Source of the DNA: Puffinus mauretanicus
Taxonomy: Eukaryota > Chordata > Aves > Procellariiformes > Procellariidae
Reading direction: 5' to 3'
DNA length: 64,000 nucleotides
NCBI GenBank assembly: GCA_023333565.1
Contig: JAJKFH010002859.1
Location: forward strand, 310,001-374,000
The notes beneath the pieces were generated by a model. That model was given only the letters and a program-made list of their open reading frames with translations. It was not told the origin of the DNA and did no database searches. Shown here one piece after another: positions 50,564-63,409 of this stretch. Both the position numbers and the translations under genes were made by a program. Within the stretch, counting starts at the first letter, position 1. The number at the start of each line of letters is the position of its first letter.

Positions 50564-52574
50564 AATCTATATTTTTAGTTAAGCAAGATTGAATAGGAAA
50601 AAGTGTGGTTCAAACTGTAGTAAATATAAAATGTTTTGGATTTGAATTAAATGAACTCTTCTTGGCACAGTAGCAGTTTCAGCCTGGTACACAAGCAGAG
50701 GAGCAGGCTAAGTTCACAAGCCTGCTGTGTTTCATCGCCTTTTTATGCAATAATCTGGAAACGAGCATGCTCACCGACAACAGGAGAAAGCAAATTCCAT
50801 CACCTTCTCTGCTGCTGGGATCCTGCATTCTTCTCTCTCCTAAAGAGGATACTAAAATCATCAGACTATTTGTTATTCTGAAGGCTTGTAGTATCCCATC
50901 ACATGGTAAGTGAATATTCCAGCAGTGGCCAGAATCCATTTTTCATGTGACTATCCTGAAAATGCACCCTGAATAAAGTAAATATTAGGGATTAGGAAAT
51001 TCATCTTGAATGTATGATACCCAAGTTTAAATGCACTTTGCCTTCATTAAAAGCAGGATTGTGAACCGACTTTTAAAGCACTGATAATAGCACACTGACA
51101 TGGGATAGTTCTCACACATTGATTTAGGCTTATCCTTGAGAAAAGGGAGTTTCGTATTTAGATCTTCTACGTGTTAGACAGAGTCTAAGCCCATAATGAC
51201 ACCAGCTGAAGTTGAATTACACTAACCTGAATTTTATTTTCAGGGAGCATAACATATTATTTACCCCACTCCTCCTTCACAGAACAAAACAATTTCTTAG
51301 CTCAGCTCCTAATATCACTTGCATCGGGAGTATGAAAGACATCTAACTATTGTTTATCTGCAACTAATGTCCTCATTAAAGTATGCTGGCAAAAATTCCC
51401 TGGCTAATGCTGGTTGTGGATGTTACTTTTTCCAAAGACCCCAATGTTGCCAGCTGCTATACATGCCTGCGTAACTTAATGGTGCAACTGAATCTTTAGA
51501 CATATTGGCATAAAAATCAATAAATAAACAGAATGTAATATACAACAAGAGACTAGGCTGGAAAAATTCTTGTATCTAGACTAGAAACTGAAGATCCCTC
51601 TTTATCATTATAAGTACAGGTATAGCCAAGGCAGGTCTATAGCACTTTGTCTGTTGGCTAGAAACTGGTTTATAAGATGTATTAGCTAAAGATACACTAA
51701 AAATAACGAATTACTTCCTGGTGTCGTAGTTGTAGAATTTCTTTTCAGCAGGCATGAGAATCTGAAAAATGGAGTCCCATTCCCACCTATGCTGCCTCTT
51801 GGTATAATTTAGGAGTTGGCACACATCCATGTATCGGGAGGCTTGTATTATTTTCAAATTTAGTACATACATCATTCAGTTGTACTCTGAAGCTCTCTGT
51901 GTTCAGTCCATTTACATTGCCAGTCTTTCCACCTGCTAGCCTTCACTTAGAAATTTTTAAAAAAGAAAAGTTCTTTTGTAATTAATACTTATGAAACTTG
52001 GTGCTTTCTATAAAGTGTTTTGATTTTTAAATCCTTGACTATAACGATAACAATATTTCCCATTTTATGCACATCGAAGGCCTCAATAGTGCCTTAGAAC
52101 TCCATAATCTAGGTTTTTGGTGCAAAGTTGCACCTGTTTAGAAAAATGATAGAAGTCCAGAAAAAAATAAAGGTGTTCCTAAGGGAATCCTTTAATTGAT
52201 AAATAGCACTTTTCTTGTTATGCCTGGGTAAACAGATTTACTCATTCAGCTGGAATTAGCATCACGCATGAACCATGGGACAATGTTTTGGCAAGAAATG
52301 AGGCTTGTCGTCTGATTTCCAATAAATATTTGAGATGAAACATTGTATGATCACTTAATCTTGTTAAACGTAGCACAAAACACTAAGTGTATTAGAGCGT
52401 GTATTTAAACGATAACAAATCCTACTGTTAGACTTAATAGAAAACAGTCCTTTCTCCACTCAGCTGCTGCTCTTAGAAGGGATTCCTTTCCACTTCGGAG
52501 CTATTTACTCTGCCTTTTTGTTGTTGACCAGTGTGTTTTGATACCTACTTTTAATTGTTTGCTTTTAAATGTTT

Positions 52575-52765
52575 GCATTTATTTACTAGTATATTTTTTT
52601 TTAAAAATATAAATCTTTATGAAGTAGAAAGATATATTACATGATTGTACTACATAATATATAAAATGTGTATCATTATATAAAATGCATGTAATAATAT
52701 AAAATATACAATGCATATAGTTATGTTATGTATTATATTGTGTAATACAACAATATTCATAATCT
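52575..52765. repeat. AT-rich imperfect repeat (TATAAAATG-like words)
   Basis: Very AT-rich sequence with recurring ATATAAAATG, ATAATATAAAAT and TTATGTTATGTATTAT words. The period is irregular, so this is low-complexity DNA rather than a clean tandem array. Confidence 0.75.
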
Positions 52766-52861
52766 ATGCATACTCAGAGGTAATATAATGAATAAAGTGT
52801 TTGAAATATCCACACCTATTGTAGGAAGACTCTGTATCCCTTTTATTGTTTTCAAGGGGTA

Positions 52862-52881
52862 GGTTGGTTGGTTGGTTGGTT
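52862..52881. repeat. (GGTT)5 microsatellite
   Basis: Five perfect GGTT units followed by GGGG and T8. It is one of the few T/G-rich plus-strand tracts in a window dominated by A/C-rich ones. Confidence 0.95.
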
Positions 52882-53202
52882 GGGGTTTTTTTAAAGTGTT
52901 TTATGAAGTAAAACATATGTGATCATAAACTTCAGTGAAAAGCGGTGATGGGCAAGGCTTAAAAAAAAAAAAGAGCTCTGCAATGATTCAGGAATTGCAG
53001 CTAGCTCCTTTAATAGGTATTAATGTATTTAAAAAGCAGTGTAATTTTCTAAAACTTATTGCAATAGCTTATAATGAACTACGCAAACCCTTTCTGCAGA
53101 ACCAACACATCATCTGTTGTCCGATGGCTGATTTTTTCAGCCTTTCTTGTAGTATGGAGAGTCACTGTGTCACACATACTCCAGCCCTGCAGCTGGCACA
53201 CC

Positions 53203-53426
53203 CGTCGTTCCCCCGGCTGGCCTCTTTTGCAGGTGTTGGAGCTTTGTGCAATGTGCCAGAGCAGAACCACGAAGGTTATCCACGCTTATAATTGTACTCA
53301 GTTTTCGCGCACACTCGCTCTGTCTGGTTATTGGTACCTGGCGCAAAGAAAAGGTCACGGTATGCAGGTTGCGGTCTGACCCAGGTCTGCACCACCGGTA
53401 GCTTTCCGTGAGTTAACATCAAGGCG
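53203..53426. other. small CpG-rich cluster in AT-rich DNA
   Basis: I count 14 CpG dinucleotides in these 224 bases, including CCCGTCG, TTCGCGC, CTCGC, GGCGC and CACCGG, while neighbouring kilobases contain very few. No recognised repeat accounts for it. It could be a small regulatory element or a remnant of a younger insertion. Overlapping open frames run on both strands and none looks like a known protein. Confidence 0.6.
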
Positions 53427-55353
53427 CTTTCCTAATATTGCTCATCTACACCATTTCCCAGTATTTCAGCGTGGAAATGCAGCAAATGTAAAATGCTTTC
53501 CTTGACACAGAGAAAGAGGTAAAAATTCTTCAAGATATACAGGAGATGTGTCTCTCTTTCAGGACTAGAGACTAAGGAAAGCTTGTGCGCTGAAACTGTG
53601 TATTTGTCACGGTTTCAGTAAACGGGTATGACTTCCACCTGCTGCTTAAAAATTACTGCTTTGTTTTGATAGAAGAGTTAACACTAAGGTATGAATGAAA
53701 GTTGGTATCTTCTAACCTGTTTTCTAGAAGTAAATATTCAAATAAAGGTGTAGGGGCCTGAAATGAAATTAACCTTATATAACTCTGAATATCAGACACA
53801 TTGAAATTTGAGACTGAAAAATTAATATAAAAATTTTGTTTTGTGCTCATGTTTGAGTATTTTGGTTAAAGGTTTCACACCTTGGCTTTGTGTGTTTACT
53901 CTTAACGTTAAGCTGTAATTGTGAAATATACACATTTGTATCAGTGGGTGTGTCTGTATATTCTTTTGGTGAAGGTTCATAAAATACAGAATTACAAAAC
54001 TATGCACATCCCAGCTGCTGCATATTCTCTGGATACTATCAGTTGTCCTTGTTCATGTCAAGTATCTCTGTGTGCACGCATCTTCCCTGTAATTTTCATC
54101 ACATTAATGTGATTCATTAGCTGTTTACGAGGAAGAGACATGTCAGATGTTGTAGAGTAGAAGTAGATTAACTTTGAAGTTTTATCGAAAATGGAGAATT
54201 AGTGTTCTGCAAACTCCCCGTGAAGGTGTGCCTAGTGTGTATATACAAAGTAAATACAAGTGATGGTGACTAATGGCAGAACAGCCATAGCTGGGCACAC
54301 ACTTATCTTTCCGCAATTGCAAAATAAAGTGTCTGGCAAATTATTTAAGTATCTGTATCTCTGTCACATTTGCTGGTGTGATCATACCGTGCAAGTCAAA
54401 GCACAGGAATAAGGGACAGCGTTATGCCGGGCAAATTCACATCCTGTTGTGCCCTTGGTCCATGGATGCAAACCCAGAAGTGCAGGGAATGAGCTACTGT
54501 ACGTACTGCCATGTTTTGCCTGCCTACACGCCATCCAGTCCAGCCAACTTCTTCCTAATGCAATTCCAAATGAAACTGCTTGGAGCAGTTCATGTCCATA
54601 AGGATAGCCAACTGTCAAGAATGTGATAGCTATGAATAAGGAAAAATCCCCATAAAAGAAGTGCTCAAATTGGCAACCCGGTCTGTGTGATGGTGGGAGG
54701 GGAGAAGGAAAGAAAATAGGTTACAGTGTTTAATAATGTAATTACAAAAGGTGATTTGAATTTGATTGTCTGCAAGAAATGCTGATAAGGGTAAATCTCT
54801 GTGCACTTGGAGATCTGAATGCTGAGGACAGATCAAGTCTCTGCGGACTTGCATGGAAAAGCACAGCTATTTCATGACCTCCTTCTCTCTCCCATTAGGC
54901 TCATGCCTTGTAAAAGCAGGTCAGATTTTGGACTGCATTTTATAAATGCAAAAATGACCAAGTACTTTTCAGGTATGGCTGAAAAAGGTTAGTTTACTTT
55001 TGTTCATTCTTTGTGAGAAGACATTAAAAAAGAAAAAAACCTAGGGAATCCATTTAATGAAAGCAAATACAGTGAAGGTAAATACATGTTCCCCATTTAA
55101 TTTTTGTTCTCATATAAACAGCATACCAAGATCCTATTTTGCTTCAATAGCAGAAAGAAGAAAAAAAATAATTATTTAAAAGTAAGAGAATAAGCTGTTG
55201 TCTGTAAAAAAAAAGTGCTTAATTTCCTAGGCAGTCGAAAAGAAGCTGTAAACTCTGATCTTAATTCTTTAATGTATACTTTAATTTATTACATTTTGTC
55301 TGTAAGAGCAGTTTGTAGTGAATTTTGTGGCTTGTGAAGAGGCTTTTCCTGCC

Positions 55354-55395
55354 TTTTTTTGTGTGTGTGTGTGTTTTTTTTTCTTTTCTTTTTAT
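55354..55395. repeat. T-rich tract with (GT)7
   Basis: T7, then (GT)7 at 55361-55374, then a T-rich stretch with scattered C. Confidence 0.93.
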
Positions 55396-57800
55396 CTTCA
55401 GTAACATTTCTGATATGTCAGCAACAACCTTTAGTTGTATAAAACCAAATCACTTCCAGGTCTTCTATACAATCACAGTGTATTGGGCCTGTCTCTCATA
55501 CTTTGTGGACTGGCATTGCTAAATGCTCTACCATTTCAGCCTATGTTTATTTCAGCTTTTTGTAGGGGTTATTGCCTGATCTCAATTATAAGGCAAGTGC
55601 CTAGAAAGCTAATGGATGGTTTGCTCTCCTCTCCATCCCCCTCCTCCTTTACCTTCCCTATCTGTCCTTGGCACCTGTCATTCCAGTTTATCTTAATGAT
55701 AGAAATACCTGGCCTGTTGTCTAAATCCCCTCTAAACTCACATGTTCATATGTCTTTTATTGGAAAAGGAAAACAACAGGTTATCTTATTGTATCTGAAA
55801 GTTTTTGTGGCTCTCCAGGCTCCAAAGGGAGAACTGAAATAAGAAGCAGGTTTTGGGGGCTTTTTTTGGTCACAGAGTATATATTGAAAATAGGTGAGGG
55901 GCAGTAGTAGAAGATACTGGAGAATACATGGAATAGTTTCTGGATTAGCAGTTTATATCTGCTCCTGCTAAAATACTAGGCTGATACCTGCTCAGAACAC
56001 AAACCTATGTAGAAAGAAGATATCCTATGCTATACACATTTGTGATGAATGCAATACAAAAACTTTTTGTAGCTTTTACAGGGAAGAGCTCTCCACTCGC
56101 TAAGTAGAGAAATGGGATGCTAATGGCTGACTTGGAATGGCTTGTAATTCAAGCCCAAATTTATTCATAGCAACACACTGACTTCATTAAATTGCATACA
56201 TGGAAGATACAGTGCAACCTCTCAGCCATTTGCAACCACGTAAGTTACTAAGCTTAATTGTTGAGACCACTCGGATATCATCCTTCCATTGTTCCTCTGG
56301 TATTTTCTTTACGATTATATATCTTTGATTTTAACCCTTTCAGTTCTATTTCCCTTGCTTTCCTTTTTTAATATTTACTTCCCATTTGGATTATAGCATG
56401 TTTTTGGGCTGTTTTTCTGATTGGCAACATGGAATTCCTTTGTCTCCTGGGACCCTTAGATAAGCTGTTTTAAAAAAATAAAAAATCAATTCTCCTAGTG
56501 GATGGAGCAGTTATCATGTGCAGGAGTTATCCTTTTCTTGCAAAATGCTGGTGTTCCCTGCTTGCTTTAGGTATTATTGCTTTCTTCTTGGTAAAGACGA
56601 CCTGAAAAATTTTCATCTACTTTGCTAATTGTGTTAAGCTGCTTTGTATTAAAAGTTGTAAATATTGCTAGGTATATCCTGTAGTAAAACTCAGCATTCA
56701 CTGTAAATAACACTACATGAGATTACAACTTTAACTGAAGCACGCAAGTCTTTATATTAGAGAGAGCTTCCTTAAGCTGTTACACTTAAAGCTTACTCAG
56801 CAGCACGACCTACACTGTGTTTTCTTATTCTTGGCATTGACAACAATCATAAACAATCCTCATAAGGAAGCAATTTTCAAGTTGATTTTTTCCAGGAAAA
56901 AATAGTTTGGGGCTTAAACAATGTGGAAAACTTGCCACCACAGAGCAAAGCATGAGCAAACTTATAGGATAGAAAAATACAACCGATACTAATAACAGCA
57001 CTCAAGAAAACATCAATAGATATGAGATGGAATATGGCACAAAGCTAAGAAAAAATGTGTGTTGTTCAAACATTTCATTCTTGTGTACAGGATACTGGGT
57101 AAAATATACATTTTAATAAAAAATATTTCCCACAAGTACATTCTATAATGCAGAGCAGAAGTTTATATCAAATTTTAATATTTGTCTTGGCAATAGCTTG
57201 GTACTAGAGAAATCAGAAATGTAGGGAGATATGAAAAATGAAGCAGCTACTTTAGAACCCTTTTTTTTTGTTGGACCATGTAAAATGTGTATCAGTTACA
57301 CAAATAAGTTAAGCATCACTAACATAGCTCTTTCGGAAAAAAAAAATTGCACTTTTGACATAGTTACTGAAAATGAAGTTAAAAAATAAAATCTCTAATC
57401 GATTTAATTTTCATTTGATTGCTAGTTCATGTCAAAGCAAAAATATGAAAAGTGACAGATGTTCTTATTTTATAGTGCCAGCCCTATGTGACATACACAT
57501 CATTTAACGTTACATTTAATGAGAGAAGAGCTGGCGATCTTGAAGATGATTCTTGATTTGTTTACTCTTTAACCAAATCCTTAATGAGCTGCACTTCATA
57601 TCTGTTTTTACCTTTAAACCTATTGATGCCTTGAACCATGTGCAAATCCTAAATATTCAAGTGGGAGGAAAGCTTAGCTGTGTACTCCACATGGACATCT
57701 TAATGGTGTGGACTACATCAGTCACTGAAATAGTGTGGCTGGTTTAAATGGGGTTATTCAGTCGGTAAGAGGATTGGTAGGAAGCTTGTGTTCTGTCTTC

Positions 57801-57815
57801 TTTTTTTTTTTTTTT
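57801..57815. repeat. 15-base T homopolymer
   Basis: Uninterrupted T15 after TCTTC, resembling a strong polypyrimidine tract but without a convincing exon downstream. Confidence 0.93.
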
Positions 57816-59977
57816 CCTGACAGTCTTTCAATTTGGTGGTTTTTCTGTTATTTTCTGTGGGCAAGGTTTCATAGCTCAAATACACCCAGCACATGTAGTC
57901 TGGCTTGATTTCCAATGGTCAAGTTTTCTTTCCAGGAATAGGCTAAAAAAAAAAAGTAATAACGAATGTGTTCAGAAATCAAATGGCTTATGGTTCCTCA
58001 AAAGGAGCTAAAGCTGGAACAAAGTGCAGGAGGCATGGGCATATAACTTGCTATTCTGTACATCTACTGTATATAGACAAACTTGAAGTTGCAAGGCTAT
58101 CAACAGAGTGCTGCTCATAAGCAACAAAAATTAGATAAAATTAAATTAGAAATGGTTATACTGTTAGAAATCATTTGGGTTTCTTCTAAACTTGTAGTAT
58201 GATTATTTTCAGAAGAGTATGCCTTAGTTTAAGATCTCTCCTTAATGCATCTCGTAGATTATGATGGGTTATTTTTCAGATTCGTAGGCTAATGCAACAG
58301 GGTAACCCTACAGTGAAATGCTCTGTACTCCTTATGTTCTGCAGGTAATTAGCTATTGCACTTTAGTTCATTACTTCATAGGTGATAAATTACTTTGGGG
58401 AAAAATGCTTTTAAAGAGTTTGACAAGTTTAATTAATCTATTAAAACTTTGACTCTTGGATGAATTTACAAGAAGCATCTTCCTGTTTCAAGGGCAGCTC
58501 AACTACCACTCTCTACCACCACATCAAAATGGCACTGAGTAAGGAGCACAAACAAGATTAGTGAGATAAAGGAAAAAGGTAGTCCTGTACTGGGACACCG
58601 AGGGTATAGCAATTACATGTTTCACTGAATGTACAGCAGAAGAAAATGCTCCCTTTGTACTGTCCATGTAAAGTGGTGGCAGGTAATTAGTACCCAAAGC
58701 AAAAGAACTTCATGTAGGCAGATTCCATGCCTTTTCCTCTGGGAATGCTTTTATTAAATCACAAAATCAAGGAAAAGAATATTAACATTGCACTCAGAAT
58801 GCGAATTTGAGTACTCAAAAGGCAAAGCAAGACTTAAGGCCTTCCTTAAGTGCTTGGATTCTGATACATTTTAAAATATGTGTATATTTTTTTCCCTTTT
58901 ACCTCATTTAAGGTACAAAATAGCTTTAAGAAACAGCTATTTGGCATTCTTGGCTTTTCTTTTTAGCTCCATATGTTCATTTTTATTTCTAGTCTGCTGT
59001 TCAAATCCTGCTCAGAAGGTGGAATTCCAAATTTCTTCAGGATTCTTTCTTTGATACTGTATCTGGTGTTTCTAATATATGACCACTTCAAAAAATATTA
59101 CTTTATTTTTTACAGCAACTTTGTAAGTCAAAGTAGTATAATTATTTGTGTTTTGGTGTCAGTTATGTGAGGCAATGAGAGCGAAAGCAGATGTATATTA
59201 TTATATGGGCACTCATTTTGAGTCACTGAAAATGTGACATCTCAGTGTACTTTGTATTGTGAAACATCCAATATGTCAATCAGAAATCAGCTGGCATTAA
59301 CACAACTTCCTGGTGAGAACATTCGGCAGCTGGACATCGAGGTTTTGGCCATGAGGCAAATGAAGAAATAGTGGCCATATTTTCCAGTTTATTTCAGTGA
59401 CTTTCCTAACTTTAGTCATCTTTTTCTCCCTTCTCTTCAATTTTACAATTTCTCTTTGCTTTCTCTTTGTAACCATCATTCTCAACAGGAATAGCCATCA
59501 TTCTTAATAGGAAAGAAGGTTGTTGGTATATGTCTTTATTGCTACACAGCTCTGATTTATTCCAAGACAATTTTATTCCCATTGGAAAATGAGTTAGCAG
59601 TTAAAAAAATAATTCTGTAATTGTATAATTAAAGACTGTAGCATCACAAGTACAGACAAGACATGTAGCTGCAGAAAAAAAACTTTTTTACATATGTGAC
59701 AGCTGACAGAAACTTTTGTCCCACAAAGCGCCTTACTAACAGTAGGTATGGAAATAACCAAAGCTGCAGAGCGGAATGTGTCCATTAATTTATTGTATAT
59801 GTTTTATCAAGTAGTTTTGTCTATTTACAGGTTAAATAAAATAAAAGCTCAACCAAGAGCTAGATTCCCATCTGTCATGGTTTAACCCCAGCCGGCCACT
59901 GAGCACCATGCAGCCGCTTGCTCACTCCCCCCGGGTCAAAGGGAAATGAGAAAACTCATGGGTTGAGAAAAAGACAG

Positions 59978-59983
59978 TTTAAT
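59978..59983 (-). terminator. LTR polyadenylation signal ATTAAA
   Basis: ATTAAA on the minus strand, in the segment CCTATTAAACTGTC. The 6229 copy has GTTAAA here and the 41525 copy has lost the segment. Confidence 0.65.
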
Positions 59984-60163
59984 AGGTAAAGGAAAAGCTG
60001 CGCACGCAAGCAAAGCAAAACAAGGAATTCATTCACTACTTCCCATGGGCAGGCAGGTGTTCAGCCATCGCCAGGAAAGCAGGGCTCCATCACTCGTAAC
60101 GGTTACTTGGGAAGACAAACACCATCATGCCAAACATCCCCCTCTCCTTCTTCTTCACCCAGT

Positions 60164-60186
60164 CTTATATGCTGAGCATGACGTCA
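60164..60186 (-). promoter_or_regulatory. LTR core promoter: CRE palindrome plus TATA-like box
   Basis: Minus-strand TGACGTCA followed by CATATAAG, with a CCAAT box upstream, in the same order and spacing as at 6542-6565. Confidence 0.75.
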
Positions 60187-61184
60187 TATGGTATGGAATA
60201 ACCCATTGGCCAGCTGGGCCAGCTGTCCTGGCCATGCTCCCCTCCAGCCCCCCACACACCTGGCAGGGCACGGGAAGGTGAAAAGTCCTTGACTAGTGTA
60301 ACCATTACCTAGCAACAACCAAAACATCAGTGTGCCATCAACATTATTCTCACATTACATCCAAAACACAGCACTACACCAGTTAATAGGAAGAAAATCA
60401 ACTCCATCCCAGCTGAAACCAGGACACCATCTTTTTTCACCTCCTTCCCCCTGCATGGAGTTGGTGTGTACAGGTCAAGGTGAAATGTCTCTATCCACTG
60501 AACCTTATGCATCAACCTACATATTGACAAGAGCATTGAGACTAACATCTAAATGGATTAACGCATATAGGGCATTTCTGGCTATTGATTGAGACTGGAT
60601 ACAAACTGAATAATGAACCAGTTGGCGGTTGTGGGGTTCCTAATGGGTGACTGACTCTTAAAACCTTTTCTAACAGGACACAATAATATTGACCTAGTCC
60701 TATAGTGTTAAGTGTGTGGATGCAAATGCATGTGCACATCGTGGGCCTCGGCATGTAGTTTGCTAATTTGTTAGGAAGCATTTCCATCATATGGTATCAT
60801 ACTGCCGTGAATGAAGGTCATCAGCAGTGTCAGGAGATCTGTGTCCATGCCACGGACACTTGCTGTTCTCGCTCATGAAAGAGCAGGTAGAACAGAAGGG
60901 TGCCTGTGGTGAGGATTTCTTCTGTTTGCAATTCATAAAAGGCCATTTGCTCCAATTTGAGGAGTAGTAAAAGGTGTTTAGCAGCAACATTGGTACTTGT
61001 ATGCACCTCAAGGCAAAATGTTTTCTTACAGCCCTGCATGTTCACTTTTAATTCTGACTATTAAAAATATTTAGCAATTCTTTTATAATGTGCTTCTGGA
61101 TTAGCTGTGTTCTTGAAGAAAGGGTAACCCAGGCAACCCGACAATCTAGCCCTTAGGCAGCCTCCAGGCAGTCAGCCTTTACAG

Positions 61185-61202
61185 AATAATAATAATAATA
61201 AT
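61185..61202. repeat. (AAT)6 microsatellite
   Basis: Six perfect AAT units followed by an A-rich stretch. Confidence 0.95.
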
Positions 61203-63388
61203 TAAAAAAGACCCCTCACAGTGCTAGCAGCAAATTCAACAGCATTTTTGAAAGGTGAAAGTCTTTACCTCTAAGGTAAAGCAGAGGGAAAAATGGGCAG
61301 CATGACTAAGTGCTGGTTCTGTTAGGTTCATGACAGTGCCCTTGGAGATTTAATAAAATAATATTTTAGAAGATTTTAGAAACAGACTGAACCAGGTAAG
61401 AACACTGTCCTGAGATGAAGAGCCAGGGCGAGAACTGCAGGAGAAAGAAAATTCTGCATGCTCTGCAGCAGCAGGGTGAGTTGTTTCTACCTTACCCTCA
61501 GCATCAGCAGAGGGTTGAAGACAGCAGTCCCTTCCCACTGTATGGCTTTACTTAGTGGTGGGAGAGGCTGACTTGGTTGTGCAGCACCTATTTGCAGTCT
61601 TCAGCTTGTTCTCACATCCCATAGAAAAGATGACTGCCTGGAGCAGGCTGTGAACTAGATGGACAGCCCTCAATAAGCTCAGGCAGAGAATCCCTCCTCA
61701 ACAGGAGGACATCAAGGCTTTTGTGGAAAAATTCAAATTCACAGACTGAACGTTTTCAACACTGTATGATGGATGACATCTATTTTGTCTGTTTAAGTTT
61801 TTGTTGCTAGTTAAAGAAATGATTTGGCTGAATCACTGGAGAGGAGTGATTCCCCAGGAGTTTACTGGGGGGAGTTTACTGCCTTGGACAGTAATTGAGC
61901 TGGCTCCAGGGAAAGAGGGACCATGGGGTGTAAAAGGCCAGGGGAGCAGGAGCCTAATGTGAAGGGGCAGATAAAGTGCAGAAAGGAGTGAGGAGCAGCC
62001 CCTTAGGCTACAGAGGAGATGGCAAGAGATTTGTATGTGCCAGAGGAGCCTAGTCAGGGTTTGCTAAAACTCAGAAAAGATGTGTTTAGGAAGAAGGGTC
62101 TGCCCTGGTTCTGTGAGTTCTCCCTCGTTAAAATGGTAATTAGCAGTCCACTAAACCCTTGTTTATAGTTTTATTTTTATTTTAGAAGCCTACAGGTCTG
62201 TTTGGTTAGTTCAGTCTAGGAGAGACTCTAGAGCTTAAAGCTTTGGCCAGCTGGAGATCTGGTCTTACCAGGCAGCTGCACAATGTACAGGGCCAGGAAT
62301 TGCAGAAACGTACAGCTGTTAAGAAAGTAACGGTTATGTCTTTATTTTGGCTGGATATACTTCTTCCAGCCTTACTGTAGTGTATATTGTACATGCAAGA
62401 TGTGAGAATTGCAGTCAGGACCCTATGATTTTAGGAGTACCTCTGTAGAAATGCTTTATTTTTGAGAGACATGAAACTTTGCACAATCTTGATATGTATG
62501 ATCTATTGACATTGAGTTACTGAGTGATTTTGTTAGGAGCTTTGTAACTTGTGTTCAATGGTGATTCCTGTGTTGGGGAGTGTCTGTCCACTTCTTCCCT
62601 TAGGTTTCCTGATGCCATTCATTATATACAGCAGGTCAGTAGAGGAGTAATATAAATTATTCTTGGCTGTTGGGTTTTTTAAAATTGATTTCAACTGTAA
62701 TTGAGTTTTCATCAAGATTTTCAGTTTTTCTTTTGTTATGGTAGAGAGGAGAGATGCTTGCTGGGAGATCAAGGTGGATCATTGTGTTAGATACCTAAAT
62801 AAAGATAATGAGTTGCAACTATCCCACATCCCAAAGAGAAAAAATTAAAAAGCTTGATAAAAAATTAATTTGTGGATGGGGCAGATTACCTTATTGGAGA
62901 TATGCTGCTATACAATAATGCAATAACTTCTTCTAGGTTATTGTCGCAACATGGGATCTATTTTACCCATCTGTTGGGGCGGAGGCCTTATCAAGATGGA
63001 CCTAAATCGATTTCTTGTTATTTGGGTTTCTATAGTTGCATTTGGTTTTCCCTTCTATTGACAAACCTTACATCTAACTTACAATAATATGTGCATATTC
63101 TTTATTTAGAATATTAGATTTTCATATACTGGGGGAGTGGGGTGATTATAGCGAAATCAAACTGAAATCCTTGGTCCCAACTACATACAGACACACATGC
63201 TATTTGCTTTTTGTATTAACCTTAGAATTTTTTATCCCTTACAATAGGACATGTTCATTTGTGTATCATCTGCATTTTCCTGCTCTTCCTACTTCCAGGG
63301 GGTTAAATTAAGTTTACATAACCTTGTCTTCAAGCTATTGGTAAGAACGTTCAAAGTACAAAGGTGTTAGCATGAGTGTGTAGGTGGC

Positions 63389-63409
63389 CATGTGTGTGCA
63401 CGTGTGCGT
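63389..63409. repeat. alternating pyrimidine-purine tract (TG/CG-rich)
   Basis: CATGTGTGTGCACGTGTGCG followed by T alternates strictly between pyrimidine and purine and includes two CpG, the sequence type most prone to form Z-DNA. Confidence 0.85.

Larger units (their letters stand above)
42080..59867. other. AT-rich non-coding stretch, no confident gene
   Basis: About 17.8 kb. The only exon-like piece is at 43406-43588 (listed separately). Other contents: a GC-richer, CpG-containing patch at 44790-45010; a C/T-G/A inverted repeat at 45393-45428; T15 at 46227-46241; A/C tracts at 49226-49288 and 50431-50540; a purine-rich patch near 49475-49545; an AT-rich repeat at 52575-52765; (GGTT)5 at 52862-52881; a CpG cluster at 53203-53426; (GT)7 at 55361-55374; T15 at 57801-57815. 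The 135-codon (+) frame at 55435-55842 and the 132-codon (-) frame at 46058-46456 show nothing recognisable. Confidence 0.6.
59873..60426 (-). mobile_element. solo LTR of avian endogenous retrovirus (ERVL-like, copy 2)
   Basis: A 554-bp LTR starting TGTCATGG and ending CCAGGACA on the plus strand, flanked by a perfect 5-bp duplication CCATC (59868-59872 and 60427-60431). The sense strand is minus. It is the close sister of the 6229 copy: over the last ~118 bases (from CCTAGCAACAACC to the end) I count only four differences. Features in sense order are the CCAAT box (GGCCAATGGG), CRE TGACGTCA (60179-60186), TATA-like CATATAAG (60164-60171) and an intact ATTAAA (59978-59983, minus strand). It is about 23 bp shorter than copy 1, mainly where copy 1 has an expanded C-rich and GGGATGGGGG segment near its plus-strand left end. 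No proviral genes flank it. Confidence 0.95.

Noticed and set aside
55435..55842. 135-codon open frame on the plus strand with hydrophobic stretches
   Set aside because: Hydrophobic runs come from T-rich sequence; it has no family resemblance and two frames overlap here.
59002..59012. tRNA T-arm-like GTTCAAATCC
   Set aside because: No A-box, acceptor stem or anticodon stem can be placed around it.
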